A stretch of DNA of 64,000 nucleotides from Azorhizobium oxalatiphilum (GCF_014635325.1 NZ_BMCT01000007.1:186001-250000); one strand, 5' to 3'; shown: positions 34,258 through 42,920, numbered from the stretch's first letter. Program-made: numbers and translations. Notes: generated by a model not told the origin, from the letters alone.

Positions 34258-36615
34258 ATGGACTATTTCAGGCGTTTCAAGTTCCTCTTCGCCACGCCCG
34301 CCTTCGATGGGGATGACCTGGAGGGCCTGCGCTTCAACGAGATCGTGGACGAGATCGAGCGCTCCGGCTTCGAGGTGGTGAAAGCCCGCAAGGTGGAAGA
34401 CGCCGAGATCGCGGTGCAGACCGACGCCGCCATCGGCTGCATGCTGGTGGACTGGGGCAAGAAGGGGCTGGAGGGCAAGACCGCCTCTCTGATCAACCTG
34501 ATGCGCAAGCGCGGGCTGGATTTCCCCATCATCCTCCTCATCCGCCGCAAGCGCTTCGAGGAACTCCCCGTCGAGGTGCTCGATTTCATCGACGGCTATG
34601 TGTTTCTGGCCGAGGAGACCCCCTCCTTCATCGCCAAGAACATGATCAGCCGCCTCAAGCAGTATGCCGAGACGCTGAAGACCCCCTTCTTCGGCGCGCT
34701 GGTGGACTATGCGGAGGAGGGCAACCAGCTCTGGACCTGCCCCGGCCACAACGGCGGCGTGTTCTATTCCCGCAGCCCCATCGGCCAGGTGTTCATGGAC
34801 CATCTGGGCGAGGCCGTCTTCCGCGACGACCTCGACAATTCCGTGCTCGATCTCGGCGACCTGCTGACCCACGAGGGCCCCGCCCTTCAGGCGCAGAAGG
34901 AAGCCGCGCAGATCTTCGGGGCGGAGAAGACCTATTTCGTGCTCAACGGCACATCGACCTCCAACAAGGTGGCGCTGGCCGCTCTCGTCACCGAGGGCGA
35001 TCTGGTGCTGTTCGACCGCAACAACCACAAGGCCGCCCATCACGGTGCGCTGATGATCTCCGGCGGCATCCCGGTCTATATCCCCACCGCCCGCAACGCC
35101 CACGGCCTCATCGGCCCCATGCGCTGGGAGGAATTCGACGAGGAGACGCTGCGCGAGCGCATCCGCACCCATCCCCTCGTGAAGGATCCGGAGGCGTGGC
35201 AGAAGCCGCGCCCGTTCCGCGTGGCGGTGGTGGAGCAGTGCACCTATGACGGCACCATCCACAATGCGCAGATGATCATCGAGAAGATCGGCCATCTCTG
35301 CGAATACATCCTCTTCGACGAGGCATGGGCGGGCTTCATGAAGTTCCACCCGCTCTATGCGGGCCGTTTCGCCATGGGCCTGAAGGATCTGGGGCCGGAC
35401 GCGCCGGGCATCATCGCCACCCAGTCCACCCACAAGCAGCTGGCGAGCTTTTCCCAGGCCTCGCAGATCCACATCAAGGATCGCCACATCCGCGGCCAGA
35501 AGCGGCGCGTTGAGCATCGCCGCTTCAACGAGAGCTTCATGCAGCACGCCTCCACCTCGCCTTTCTATCCGCTGTTCGCCTCGCTGGACGTGGGCGCGCA
35601 GATGATGAAGGGCCGGCAGGGCGAGGTGCTGTGGGACGACACCATCCGGCTCGGCATCGAGCTGCGCAAGAAGATCCGCGCCGTGCGCCGCGAGTTCGAG
35701 GAAAAGGAGACGCGCGCCGAGCGCCGCTGGTTCTTCGATCCCTTCGTGCCCGACCGGGTGAGCATCCCCGACGTGCTGAAGCCGGAAGCCTCCCATGACG
35801 TGCCGTGGGAAGCCATCGGCACCGACCAGCTGGCCACCAATCCCGCCTATTGGGCGCTGGAGCCGGGCGCGGGCTGGCATGGTTTCTCGGACATGGCGCC
35901 GGGTTTTGCCATGACCGATCCCAACAAGCTCACCCTGCTGACCCCCGGCTTCGACCGGGCCACCGGCACCTATGGCGAGCACGGCATCCCGGCCCCGGTG
36001 GTGGCGCAATATCTGCGCGAGAACCGCATCGTGGCGGAGAAGAACGACCTCAACTCGCTGCTCTTCCTGCTCACGCCGGGCGTGGAGGCCTCCAAGGCCG
36101 GCACGCTGATTTCCGGCCTCGTCGCCTTCAAGAAGCTGCATGACGAGAATGCGCTGCTGGAAGAGGTGATCCCGGAGTTCTACAACCGCCGCAAGCGCCG
36201 CTATGCGGGCGTGCGGCTGCGGGATCTGTGTTCGGAGATGCACGGCTTCTTCCGCGCGGCCAATGTGTCCGCGCTGCAGACGCTGCAATTTTCCGCCGAC
36301 CATCTGCCGGATCTGGCGCTTTCCCCCATGGAGGCGGCGCGGCGGCTGGTGCGCAACGATGTGGACTATCTGCCCATCGGCGATCTGAAGGGTCGCATCG
36401 CCACCACGCCCTTCGTGGTCTATCCGCCGGGCATCGCCACCATCGTGCCCGGCGAGCGCCTGACCGAGCGGGCCCAGCCCATGATCGATTACCTGAAGAT
36501 GTTCGAGACCTGCTTCAACACCTTCCCCGGTTTCGACGTGGAAATCCAGGGCGTGTACCGTGAGAAGGACGCTGCCGGTCGGGTCCGGCTTTACACTTAT
36601 GTGGTCGCCGAATAG
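34258..36615 (+). CDS. Orn/Lys/Arg decarboxylase, PLP-dependent
   Basis: The 785-residue protein has a CheY-like N-terminal wing (about residues 1-130), a fold-type I PLP core and a C-terminal domain, as in inducible basic amino acid decarboxylases. Seen are CPGHNGGVFYSRSPIG, FDEAWAGF, and TQSTHKQLASFSQ with Lys393 as the PLP Schiff-base lysine. It removes CO2 from ornithine, lysine or arginine to give a polyamine; specificity cannot be set by eye. The ATG at 34258 (MDYFRRFKFLFATP) fits homologues better than the ATG at 34231; neither has a strong ribosome site. Confidence 0.9.
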   Translation: MDYFRRFKFLFATPAFDGDDLEGLRFNEIVDEIERSGFEVVKARKVEDAEIAVQTDAAIGCMLVDWGKKGLEGKTASLINLMRKRGLDFPIILLIRRKRFEELPVEVLDFIDGYVFLAEETPSFIAKNMISRLKQYAETLKTPFFGALVDYAEEGNQLWTCPGHNGGVFYSRSPIGQVFMDHLGEAVFRDDLDNSVLDLGDLLTHEGPALQAQKEAAQIFGAEKTYFVLNGTSTSNKVALAALVTEGDLVLFDRNNHKAAHHGALMISGGIPVYIPTARNAHGLIGPMRWEEFDEETLRERIRTHPLVKDPEAWQKPRPFRVAVVEQCTYDGTIHNAQMIIEKIGHLCEYILFDEAWAGFMKFHPLYAGRFAMGLKDLGPDAPGIIATQSTHKQLASFSQASQIHIKDRHIRGQKRRVEHRRFNESFMQHASTSPFYPLFASLDVGAQMMKGRQGEVLWDDTIRLGIELRKKIRAVRREFEEKETRAERRWFFDPFVPDRVSIPDVLKPEASHDVPWEAIGTDQLATNPAYWALEPGAGWHGFSDMAPGFAMTDPNKLTLLTPGFDRATGTYGEHGIPAPVVAQYLRENRIVAEKNDLNSLLFLLTPGVEASKAGTLISGLVAFKKLHDENALLEEVIPEFYNRRKRRYAGVRLRDLCSEMHGFFRAANVSALQTLQFSADHLPDLALSPMEAARRLVRNDVDYLPIGDLKGRIATTPFVVYPPGIATIVPGERLTERAQPMIDYLKMFETCFNTFPGFDVEIQGVYREKDAAGRVRLYTYVVAE

Positions 36616-36635
36616 ACCGCAGGCAGGACAGGATG

Positions 36636-36660
36636 GGGAAGCCGCGCCGCGCGGCTTCCC
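36636..36660 (+). other. Hairpin between decarboxylase and acetyltransferase genes
   Basis: GGGAAGCCGC (36636-36645) pairs perfectly with GCGGCTTCCC (36651-36660). No U-run follows, and it ends only 13 bases before the next start, so it may set the mRNA 3' end of the decarboxylase or affect translation of the next gene. Confidence 0.55.
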
Positions 36661-36673
36661 GACGGGGATGCGT

Positions 36674-37240
36674 ATGGACGCGGGCAGAGATACGGCGAAC
36701 GACGTGGTGATCCGGCCCTCGCAGGAGGGCGACGTGGAGGCGATGCTGGCGATCTACCGCCGTCATATCCGCCGCGGCGTGGAGGAAGGGGTCGAGGAAA
36801 CCGGCGTGCCCGAGCCGGACGACCTGAAGGACCGTCGCAAGAACTTCAAGAGCAAGCGCTTTCCGCACATCGTCGCCACCGTCAACGGCGTGGTGGTGGG
36901 CTATGCCTATGTGGTGCTGTTCCGCAAAAGGCCCGCCTATCGCTTCACCGTGAAGCATTCCATCTATGTGCATCACGAGCAGCACGGGAAGGGCGTTGGC
37001 GGCCGGCTCATGCAGGGCCTGATCGACGCCTGCGCGGCAGCCGGCTTCCGGCAGATGATCGGCTATATCGACGGCGACAATATCCCCTCGCTCAAGCTGC
37101 ACGAGCGCCATGGCTTCGTGCGTGTGGGCCATCTGCCGGCGGTCGCCTATCGCTATGGTAAATGGTCGGACAGCGTGATGATGCAGCGCTCGCTGGGCCC
37201 CGGCAGCACCACGCCCCCGCCGCCCGTGGTGGTGCGCTGA
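36674..37240 (+). CDS. GNAT-family N-acetyltransferase, phosphinothricin-acetyltransferase-like
   Basis: The 188-residue protein starts with the PAT-type pattern VVIRPSQEGDVEAMLAIYRRH and has SIYVHHEQHGKGVGGRLMQG, the acetyl-CoA pyrophosphate loop, and SLKLHERHGFVRVG. It should acetylate a small amine or amino-acid analogue. It follows the decarboxylase by 58 bases on the same strand; co-transcription is possible, and the product polyamine is a conceivable substrate, though this is only inferred. The ATG at 36674 has GGGGA five bases upstream; 36668 is an alternative. The tail is Pro/Val-rich. Confidence 0.85.
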   Translation: MDAGRDTANDVVIRPSQEGDVEAMLAIYRRHIRRGVEEGVEETGVPEPDDLKDRRKNFKSKRFPHIVATVNGVVVGYAYVVLFRKRPAYRFTVKHSIYVHHEQHGKGVGGRLMQGLIDACAAAGFRQMIGYIDGDNIPSLKLHERHGFVRVGHLPAVAYRYGKWSDSVMMQRSLGPGSTTPPPPVVVR

Positions 37241-37343
37241 GCTTTTTTCTCCGCGCGCCAACTATTCCGCCTGCTATCCGATACCTCTGCCCTGCCGGAT
37301 ACTGGCTTGTAGTACCGGGACTTTCCCAGCTTCCCTACAGATT

Positions 37344-37369
37344 GGAACCATTAGCATTATTTGATCGGT
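37344..37369 (+). promoter_or_regulatory. Possible EcfG-like promoter of the 37437 gene
   Basis: GGAAC followed after 17 bases by CGGT differs from GGAAC-N16/17-CGTT in one base. It lies in an AT-richer gap, 67 bases before the likely ATG. Confidence 0.3.
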
Positions 37370-37436
37370 GCTGGACGAAATATTAATTCTTGACCATGAT
37401 GCTGCCCTACTGAAGAGAAGCTTTGGCGGGGCGCTC

Positions 37437-37892
37437 ATGATCAGGGATGCATCTGTTCTGGACTGTGGGTCCGCATCCCCGCTGCTGGGCGATGCAGGAA
37501 CGAAGACCGAGCAGGCCGCCGTTTCGAGGCGCGATGCGGCCCGCGCCAGCCTTGAAGCCGAAATCCTGCCCGTGGTGCGCAGGGTCCAGGAGACTGTGGC
37601 CGGCACCGGGGCCTGCGACATCACCTTTACAGTGGTGGACTACGTCTTCGTGGGCATCAGCCTGCAATTTCGCACCTGCGGCGCGCTTGCGTCCGAGGTG
37701 GACATCATGATGGCGGGCACCTGGACGGCCCGCCGGGTGAATGGCGGCAATGCCGGCGTGATCAATGCCAACCTCTCCAAGGGGCCGGGCCTCGCGGCCA
37801 GCGTCCGGCAGCTCCTGAACGCCGAGGTGATGCGCATCCGCCGCCAGCGCGCCATCGCCGCTCTCCCACCCGTCGTCGTCAGTCAGAGCTGA
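37437..37892 (+). CDS. Hypothetical protein (151 aa)
   Basis: I do not recognise this family. The protein is soluble, has no signal peptide, and shows an alternating strand-like middle part (ACDITFTVVDYVFVGISLQF) with a basic helix at the end (LNAEVMRIRRQRAIAAL). Codon use matches neighbouring genes. The ATG at 37437 follows GGCGGGGC; an in-frame GTG at 37368 would add 23 residues. It lies alone between an acetyltransferase and a GST gene, behind an AT-rich gap with a weak stress-promoter-like sequence. Confidence 0.55.
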   Translation: MIRDASVLDCGSASPLLGDAGTKTEQAAVSRRDAARASLEAEILPVVRRVQETVAGTGACDITFTVVDYVFVGISLQFRTCGALASEVDIMMAGTWTARRVNGGNAGVINANLSKGPGLAASVRQLLNAEVMRIRRQRAIAALPPVVVSQS

Positions 37893-38008
37893 GCCTGTCG
37901 CCCGCTCCAGCCCGGTCCTCCCTCATCTCAGGCCTTCTCCCTGCGGGCGCATCAGACGCGGCCATGGCGGTGCCTAGCGGGTACCCTTGAAGACGGCGAA
38001 GGACGCTC

Positions 38009-38653
38009 ATGTCGATCACGCTCTATCTCCACCCCTTCTCCTCCTACTGCCAGAAAGCCAAGATGGCCTTCTACGAGAAGGAGATCCCGTTCGAGACGCG
38101 GATGCTGGACGGCAGCGAGCCGGGTGCCTCCGATTTCGCCGCGCTCTGGCCCATCGGCCGCTTTCCGGTGGCGGTGGAAGGGGAGCGGCTGGTGTTCGAG
38201 GCCACGGGCATCATCGAATATCTGGAGGCGCGCTTTCCCGATGCGATGCCCCTCATTCCCGCCGATCCGCTGGCGGCGGCGGAGGTGCGCATGTGGGATC
38301 GCTTCCTCGACAATTACATCTCCTACCCGCAGCAGCGCCTCGTCTATGGGAAGCTGGGGCGGGAGGCGGATGATCCGCCACGCTGGCGCGCCGCGCTGGA
38401 GACCGCCTATGGCCTGCTGGACGCGCGCATGGCGGGGCGCGAATGGGTGGCGGGGGATTTCAGCCTCGCCGACTGCGCGGCGGCGCCTGCGCTGCTCTAT
38501 GCGGACTGGTCGCATCCCATCCCCGAGGGCCTTGCCGCGCTGAAGGCCTATCGCGCCCGCCTGCTGGCCCGGCCGAGCTATGCCCGTGCGCTGGATGAGG
38601 CGCGCCCCTGGCGTGCGTATTTCCCCCTCGGCGCGCCGGAGGGGCGGGACTGA
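38009..38653 (+). CDS. Glutathione S-transferase family protein
   Basis: The 214-residue protein has an N-terminal thioredoxin-like domain (SITLYLHPFSSYCQKAKMAF with Ser/Cys near residue 11-14, GRFPVAVEGERLVFEATGII containing the E-A/S-x-I glutathione contact). The all-helical C-terminal domain contains the N-capping FSLADCAAAPAL. It conjugates glutathione or acts as a thiol reductase; the substrate is unknown. AAGGA lies six bases before the ATG. It appears monocistronic. Confidence 0.9.
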   Translation: MSITLYLHPFSSYCQKAKMAFYEKEIPFETRMLDGSEPGASDFAALWPIGRFPVAVEGERLVFEATGIIEYLEARFPDAMPLIPADPLAAAEVRMWDRFLDNYISYPQQRLVYGKLGREADDPPRWRAALETAYGLLDARMAGREWVAGDFSLADCAAAPALLYADWSHPIPEGLAALKAYRARLLARPSYARALDEARPWRAYFPLGAPEGRD

Positions 38654-38913
38654 CCGCAGCACGGTCCGTCCTCACGCGGGGACGGGAGGATCGATGCCGT
38701 GCTCAGGGGTCGTTTCCGATGCCGGAACTTCATCACGCGGCCGTGATTATTCGTTTCCATTCATGGGTTTATGTCGTCCGGCAGGGCTAATCAAACGTCT
38801 CCCTTGCCGTTACGGTGGGCCCCGATGCCCGGGGGACGGGTGCGTGCCCCGGCGCGCGCCCGCCTCCGGTGAGCCGGCGCGGTGGGTGCCGGCTGCAGGG
38901 CAAAGGGTGTCGC

Positions 38914-40458
38914 GTGAACAGCTGGACGCACGGATATGTGCATGAGGTCGATTACACCCATGGTTTCTACCGCGAACTGACCCCGGCCGTGATGGCCCTC
39001 GCCGCGCTCCGGCGCGGCAAGCGGGTGGACCTGCCGGATGAGGGCGCCACCTATTGCGAGCTGGGCTGCGGCCACGGCTTCTCGGTCAATCTGCTGGCCG
39101 CCGCCAATCCGCACATGGATTTCCACGCCAACGACTTCCTGCCGGCCCATGTGGCCGGCGCCCGCCGGCTGGCGCGCGATGCCTCCCTGCCCAACGCCCA
39201 TTTCTACGAGCACGGCTTCGCCGATTTCGCCGCGGCGCCGGGCCTGCCTGCGAGCTTCGATATCATCGCCCTGCATGGCGTCTACAGCTGGGTTTCGGAG
39301 GAGAGCCGGCGGCACGTCATCGACTTCATCGCCGCGCGCCTGAAGCCGGGCGGGCTCGTCTATGTCAGCTACAACGCCCTGCCGGGGCTGGCCGCCGTGC
39401 TGCCGCTGCGCCGCCTGCTGGTGGACCATGCCGGGCGTGGCGCCGGGCCGATGCTCGGGCGCATCGAGGAGGCGCTCGGCTTTGCCACCAGCGCGCAGGA
39501 GGCGGACGCCATCTATTTCCGCCACAGCCCCGATGCGGGCGCGCGGCTGAAGCAGATGAAGACCATGTCCGCCAACTATCTGGCGCATGAATATTTCAAC
39601 CTCGACTGGGAGCCCTTCTATTTCGAGGATGTGGCCTCCGCGCTGGAGGCGGCCAAGCTCTCCTTCGTGGGCTCGGCCAACCTGATCGAGCAGGCCGATG
39701 AGCTGGCGCTCACCGATGCCCAGCGCGCGCTGCTGGCCGGCGAGACCGATCCGCTGCGCCGCGAGGGCCTGCGCGACTTCATGGTCAATGAGCAGTTCCG
39801 CAAGGACCTGTTCGTGAAGGGCCCCATGGACCACACCTTCCGCAGCGGGGTGGGCGTGTGGCTCAACACCCGCTTCGCGCTGGTGACGGCCCGCGCCCAT
39901 GTGCCGGCCATGATCAAGGGGCGGCGGCGCAATCTGGAGCTGGACCCGCAGGTGCACGGCGCCATCCTCGACGCCTTGCAGGCCGGGCCGGTGACGGTGC
40001 GCCAGATGCTGGGCGTGCCGGCGGTGGCGGCGCTGAATTTCGACCAGATCACCAATGCCCTTGGCCTTCTGGTGGGCGCGGGGCAGGTGCAGCCCTGCCT
40101 GCCCGAGGCCGGCGAGGCCGAGCGCGCGGAGCGCTGCCGGGCCTTCAACCTCGCGGTCTGCACCCGCTCCGAGGAGACGGAGGATTTCCAGTTCCTCGCC
40201 TCGCCCGTCACCGGCGGCGGGGTGGTGCTGAACCGCTTCGAGCAGCTGTTCCTCGTGGCGCTGCGCGAGGGTCACGAGACGCCGGCGCAATGGGCCACCT
40301 TCGTCTGGCAGGTGCTGGCCCCGCAGGGCCACAAGCTGGTGAAGGACGGCCGCATGCTGGAGACGGCGGAGGAGAATCTGGCTGAACTGCTCTCCGGCGC
40401 CGAGCTGTTCGCCCGAGAGCGCCTGCCTCTCTGCCGGACGCTCGGGCTGACGCTCTGA
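38914..40458 (+). CDS. SAM methyltransferase with C-terminal methyltransferase-regulatory domain
   Basis: The 514-residue protein has an N-terminal class I methyltransferase domain (about residues 40-190) with SAM motif I YCELGCGHGFSVNLLA, HANDFLPAH and ALHGVYSWVS. A long C-terminal part (about 215-310 and beyond) matches the methyltransferase regulatory domain type (PF10119): ANYLAHEYFNLDWEPFYFED, MVNEQFRKDLFVKG. Its target is unknown; related proteins are often linked to surface glycans. The GTG at 38914 is preferred because AAAGGGTG lies six bases upstream and homologues start with MNSWT-like sequences; the frame is open to 38815. Confidence 0.85.
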   Translation: MNSWTHGYVHEVDYTHGFYRELTPAVMALAALRRGKRVDLPDEGATYCELGCGHGFSVNLLAAANPHMDFHANDFLPAHVAGARRLARDASLPNAHFYEHGFADFAAAPGLPASFDIIALHGVYSWVSEESRRHVIDFIAARLKPGGLVYVSYNALPGLAAVLPLRRLLVDHAGRGAGPMLGRIEEALGFATSAQEADAIYFRHSPDAGARLKQMKTMSANYLAHEYFNLDWEPFYFEDVASALEAAKLSFVGSANLIEQADELALTDAQRALLAGETDPLRREGLRDFMVNEQFRKDLFVKGPMDHTFRSGVGVWLNTRFALVTARAHVPAMIKGRRRNLELDPQVHGAILDALQAGPVTVRQMLGVPAVAALNFDQITNALGLLVGAGQVQPCLPEAGEAERAERCRAFNLAVCTRSEETEDFQFLASPVTGGGVVLNRFEQLFLVALREGHETPAQWATFVWQVLAPQGHKLVKDGRMLETAEENLAELLSGAELFARERLPLCRTLGLTL

Positions 40459-40505
40459 GGGGCGCGTTGAGCGTTAAAGGCTCGGCCGCTATCCCACAGT
40501 AGATC

Positions 40506-40650
40506 GTCATGCCCGGGCTTGACCCGGGCATCCACGTCGGGCCGACGGTGGATGACGTGACGTTGGAGCGGGCGTCAACCGCTCGCTCAATTGCCCTACG
40601 GCTCTTCCCTGTGGAGGGACGTGGATGCCCGGATCAAGTCCGGGCATGAC
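40506..40650. repeat. Dispersed intergenic repeat copy 5
   Basis: It starts GTCATGCCCGGGCTTGACCC and ends CCGGGCATGAC in the gap between the methyltransferase and the second Ku gene. The gap (40459-40730) holds no gene; the repeat separates the two convergent genes. Confidence 0.8.
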
Positions 40651-40730
40651 GATGTTTTGCGGCATCAACGGCGCTTTGAGCGCCCGGCGGTGCCTGCGTG
40701 CAAGTGAGCGATCGCTCGCCGGGCACCCGC

Positions 40731-41558
40731 TCAGCGCTTCTTCCCGTCGGGCTTCCCGCCGCCGGCCTTCTCGGCGGCGAGGCTGCGCTTCAGGGCATCG
40801 CGAATGTCCACCACATTGCCCGTCGCCTTCGGCGGCGGGCTCGCCTTGGCGCGGCGGGGGCGCTTCTTCTGGCGTTCCGCGATGAGGTCCAGCAGCGCAT
40901 CCTGCACCGGATCCGCCACCATCTCCTCCGACCACGGCTTTGTCCGCGCGGCGATGAGATCCGCCAGCATCTTCTTCAGCCCGGCCTCCGCTTTCTCCGG
41001 CTCCGCCTTCTCCGCGCCGAGCACGTCCCGTTCGCTGCGCACCTCCTCGCCATAGCGCAGGGTCCACAGCACCATGCCGCGCCCGTGCGGCAGCAGCATC
41101 ACCGCCCGCTCGCGGCGATGGAGCACGAGACGGGCAATGCCCGCCGTGCCGGTATCGGCCATGGCGGCGCGGATGACGGCGAAGGCTTCCGCCCCGACCT
41201 TGTCGTCGGGTGCGAGGAAATGCGGCTGGTCGTACCAGATCCAGCCGATGTCCCACGCGGGCACGAAGGTCTCGATGTCGATGGTGCGGGTGCTTTCCAG
41301 CGCCACCTGATCCAGTTCCTCGTCCTCGAAGGTCACGTGGGTGCCGTCCTCGGTCTCGTAGCCGAGGACGATGTCGTCATCCTCCACCACGTCGCCGGTC
41401 TCGGGATCGAGATAGCGGGCGCGCACGCGGTTGCCGGTCGTCTTGTTCAGGGTGTGGAAACGCACCTTCTCCGATCCGCTGACCGCCGGCTGGAGCACCA
41501 CCGGGCAGGTGACGAGCGAGAGCTTGAGATAGCCCTTCCAGAAGGCGCGCGGAGCCAT
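40731..41558 (-). CDS. ku: Ku protein, non-homologous end joining (copy 2)
   Basis: The 275-residue protein starts APRAFWKGYLKLSLVTCPV, the canonical bacterial Ku opening, with FHTLNKTTGNRVRARYLDPE and TRTIDIETFVPAWDIGWIWY in the DNA-encircling core. The tail is short and Lys/Arg-rich. It differs clearly from the Ku at 18462 and is the more typical form. It starts nine bases after the DUF3008 stop, and its ribosome site (GAGG) overlaps that stop, so the two genes are translationally linked. An EcfG-type promoter precedes the pair. No ligase gene is adjacent. Confidence 0.95.
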   Translation of the reverse strand: MAPRAFWKGYLKLSLVTCPVVLQPAVSGSEKVRFHTLNKTTGNRVRARYLDPETGDVVEDDDIVLGYETEDGTHVTFEDEELDQVALESTRTIDIETFVPAWDIGWIWYDQPHFLAPDDKVGAEAFAVIRAAMADTGTAGIARLVLHRRERAVMLLPHGRGMVLWTLRYGEEVRSERDVLGAEKAEPEKAEAGLKKMLADLIAARTKPWSEEMVADPVQDALLDLIAERQKKRPRRAKASPPPKATGNVVDIRDALKRSLAAEKAGGGKPDGKKR

Positions 41559-41567
41559 GGCGATGCC

Positions 41568-41765
41568 TCAGGTGGCTTTCTTCGGGGTGACGTGATCCGG
41601 CTTGCCCTTCTGCGGGGTGGAGGCCAGCTCATCGAGTTCGCGTTCGGACATGGAGGCGTACATCTGCTTGGACGCGCCCTTCAGATCCTTGACCCTGGTG
41701 TCGCCGCGCTTGGCGGAAAGGGCGGCGCCGGCCGCCTTCTGCTGGGCTTTCGATTTCGCGGGCAT
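41568..41765 (-). CDS. DUF3008 family small protein (65 aa)
   Basis: The Lys-rich 65-residue protein begins PAKSKAQQKAAGAALSAKRG and contains KGASKQMYASMSERELDELA, the pattern of the DUF3008 family of small alphaproteobacterial proteins with unknown function. GGGAGGG precedes the ATG. It is the first gene of a two-gene operon with ku copy 2 and lies 38 bases downstream of an EcfG-type promoter. That context suggests a stress role, perhaps connected with DNA. Confidence 0.85.
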   Translation of the reverse strand: MPAKSKAQQKAAGAALSAKRGDTRVKDLKGASKQMYASMSERELDELASTPQKGKPDHVTPKKAT

Positions 41766-41803
41766 GCGGCCCTCCCTGCCGGGATGTGTCCCCGATGGGC
41801 ATT

Positions 41804-41829
41804 AACGCACCAGCGGGCCTGCCGGTTCA
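41804..41829 (-). promoter_or_regulatory. EcfG-type general-stress promoter of DUF3008-ku2
   Basis: On the minus strand TGAAC, 17 bases, CGTTAA lies 38 bases before the DUF3008 ATG. It has one mismatch to GGAAC-N16/17-CGTT. Confidence 0.6.
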
Positions 41830-41914
41830 ACGCACCGCGCCGTGGTGCCGCAAGCGTGAACAGGACAGTGGCGCCCGGTGCCCGTTGCAGCTAGCCTGCG
41901 GCGAGCCTATATAA

Positions 41915-41931
41915 TTTATAATTATTCTAAA
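41915..41931 (+). promoter_or_regulatory. ICE/Irr box upstream of mbfA
   Basis: TTTATAA-TTA-TTCTAAA differs in one base from the iron control element TTTAGAA-N3-TTCTAAA bound by Irr in Hyphomicrobiales. It ends 11 bases before the mbfA ATG, so it overlaps the promoter or leader and suits repression under low iron. Confidence 0.75.
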
Positions 41932-41942
41932 CAGGTGCTCCC

Positions 41943-42920
41943 ATGCTTCCGGGCTTTCCCGCGCGCCGGCGCTTCTCCGACCTCTCCGAGCAGGAGATCC
42001 TCGCCCTCGCCATTTCCTCCGAGGAGGACGACGGCCGCATCTATGCCGATTATGCCGAGCTGGTGCGGCCCGAGTTTCCCGCCACCGCCCGCATGTTCGA
42101 GGGCATGTCGGCGGAGGAGAACGGCCACCGCCGCCGCCTGATCGCGGACTATGAGCGCCGCTTCGGCAGCCATATCCCGCTGATCCGCCGCGAGCACATC
42201 TCCGGCTACTACGCCCGCCGCCCGGTGTGGCTGATGAAGAATATGGGCATCGCCCGCATCCGCGCCGAGATCGCGCGCATGGAGGATGAGAGCGCCAATT
42301 TCTATATCGAGGCGGCGCAGCGGGCCACCGATCCCGGCACCCGCAGGCTGCTGGGCGATCTGGCCGAGCAGGAGCGCCGGCACGAGGAGATCGCCGAGGA
42401 GCTGGAAGCCGCCAATGTGCCGGCCGATGTGAAGGCGCAAGAAGAGGGCAAGGCGCGGCGGCAGTTCGTGCTCACATGGGTACAGCCCGGCCTTGCCGGC
42501 CTGATGGACGGCTCGGTCTCCACCCTCGCGCCCATCTTCGCCACGGCATTCGCCACCCAGAACAGCTACACCACGCTTCTGGTGGGCCTTGCCGCCGCCG
42601 TGGGCGCGGGCATCTCCATGGGATTTACCGAGGCGGCCCATGATGACGGCGTCATCTCCGGGCGCGGCTCGCCGCTGAAGCGGGGCCTCGCCTCGGGCAT
42701 CATGACGGCGGTGGGCGGGCTCGGCCATGCGCTGCCCTATCTGATCCCGGACTTCTGGACGGCGACGATCATCGCCGGCCTCGTGGTGTTCGTGGAGCTG
42801 TGGGCCATCGCCTGGATCCAGAACCGCTACATGGAGACGCCCTTCTTCCGCGCCGTGATGCAGGTGGTGGTGGGTGGCGCGCTGGTGCTGGCGGCGGGCA
42901 TATTGATCGGCGGCAGCTAG
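41943..42920 (+). CDS. mbfA: Membrane-bound ferritin MbfA (ferritin-like domain fused to VIT1/CCC1 domain)
   Basis: The 325-residue protein has an N-terminal di-iron ferritin-like domain (about residues 1-165) with metal-binding motifs SSEEDDGRIYADYA, MSAEENGHRRRL, MEDESANFY and LAEQERRHEE. A VIT1/CCC1-type transporter part (about 175-325) follows with several membrane helices, including LMDGSVSTLAPIFATAF and MGFTEAAHDDG. This architecture is that of rhizobial MbfA, an inner-membrane iron and manganese exporter that relieves iron and peroxide stress and is controlled by Irr. An Irr-type box sits just upstream. AGGTG precedes the ATG. Confidence 0.93.
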   Translation: MLPGFPARRRFSDLSEQEILALAISSEEDDGRIYADYAELVRPEFPATARMFEGMSAEENGHRRRLIADYERRFGSHIPLIRREHISGYYARRPVWLMKNMGIARIRAEIARMEDESANFYIEAAQRATDPGTRRLLGDLAEQERRHEEIAEELEAANVPADVKAQEEGKARRQFVLTWVQPGLAGLMDGSVSTLAPIFATAFATQNSYTTLLVGLAAAVGAGISMGFTEAAHDDGVISGRGSPLKRGLASGIMTAVGGLGHALPYLIPDFWTATIIAGLVVFVELWAIAWIQNRYMETPFFRAVMQVVVGGALVLAAGILIGGS

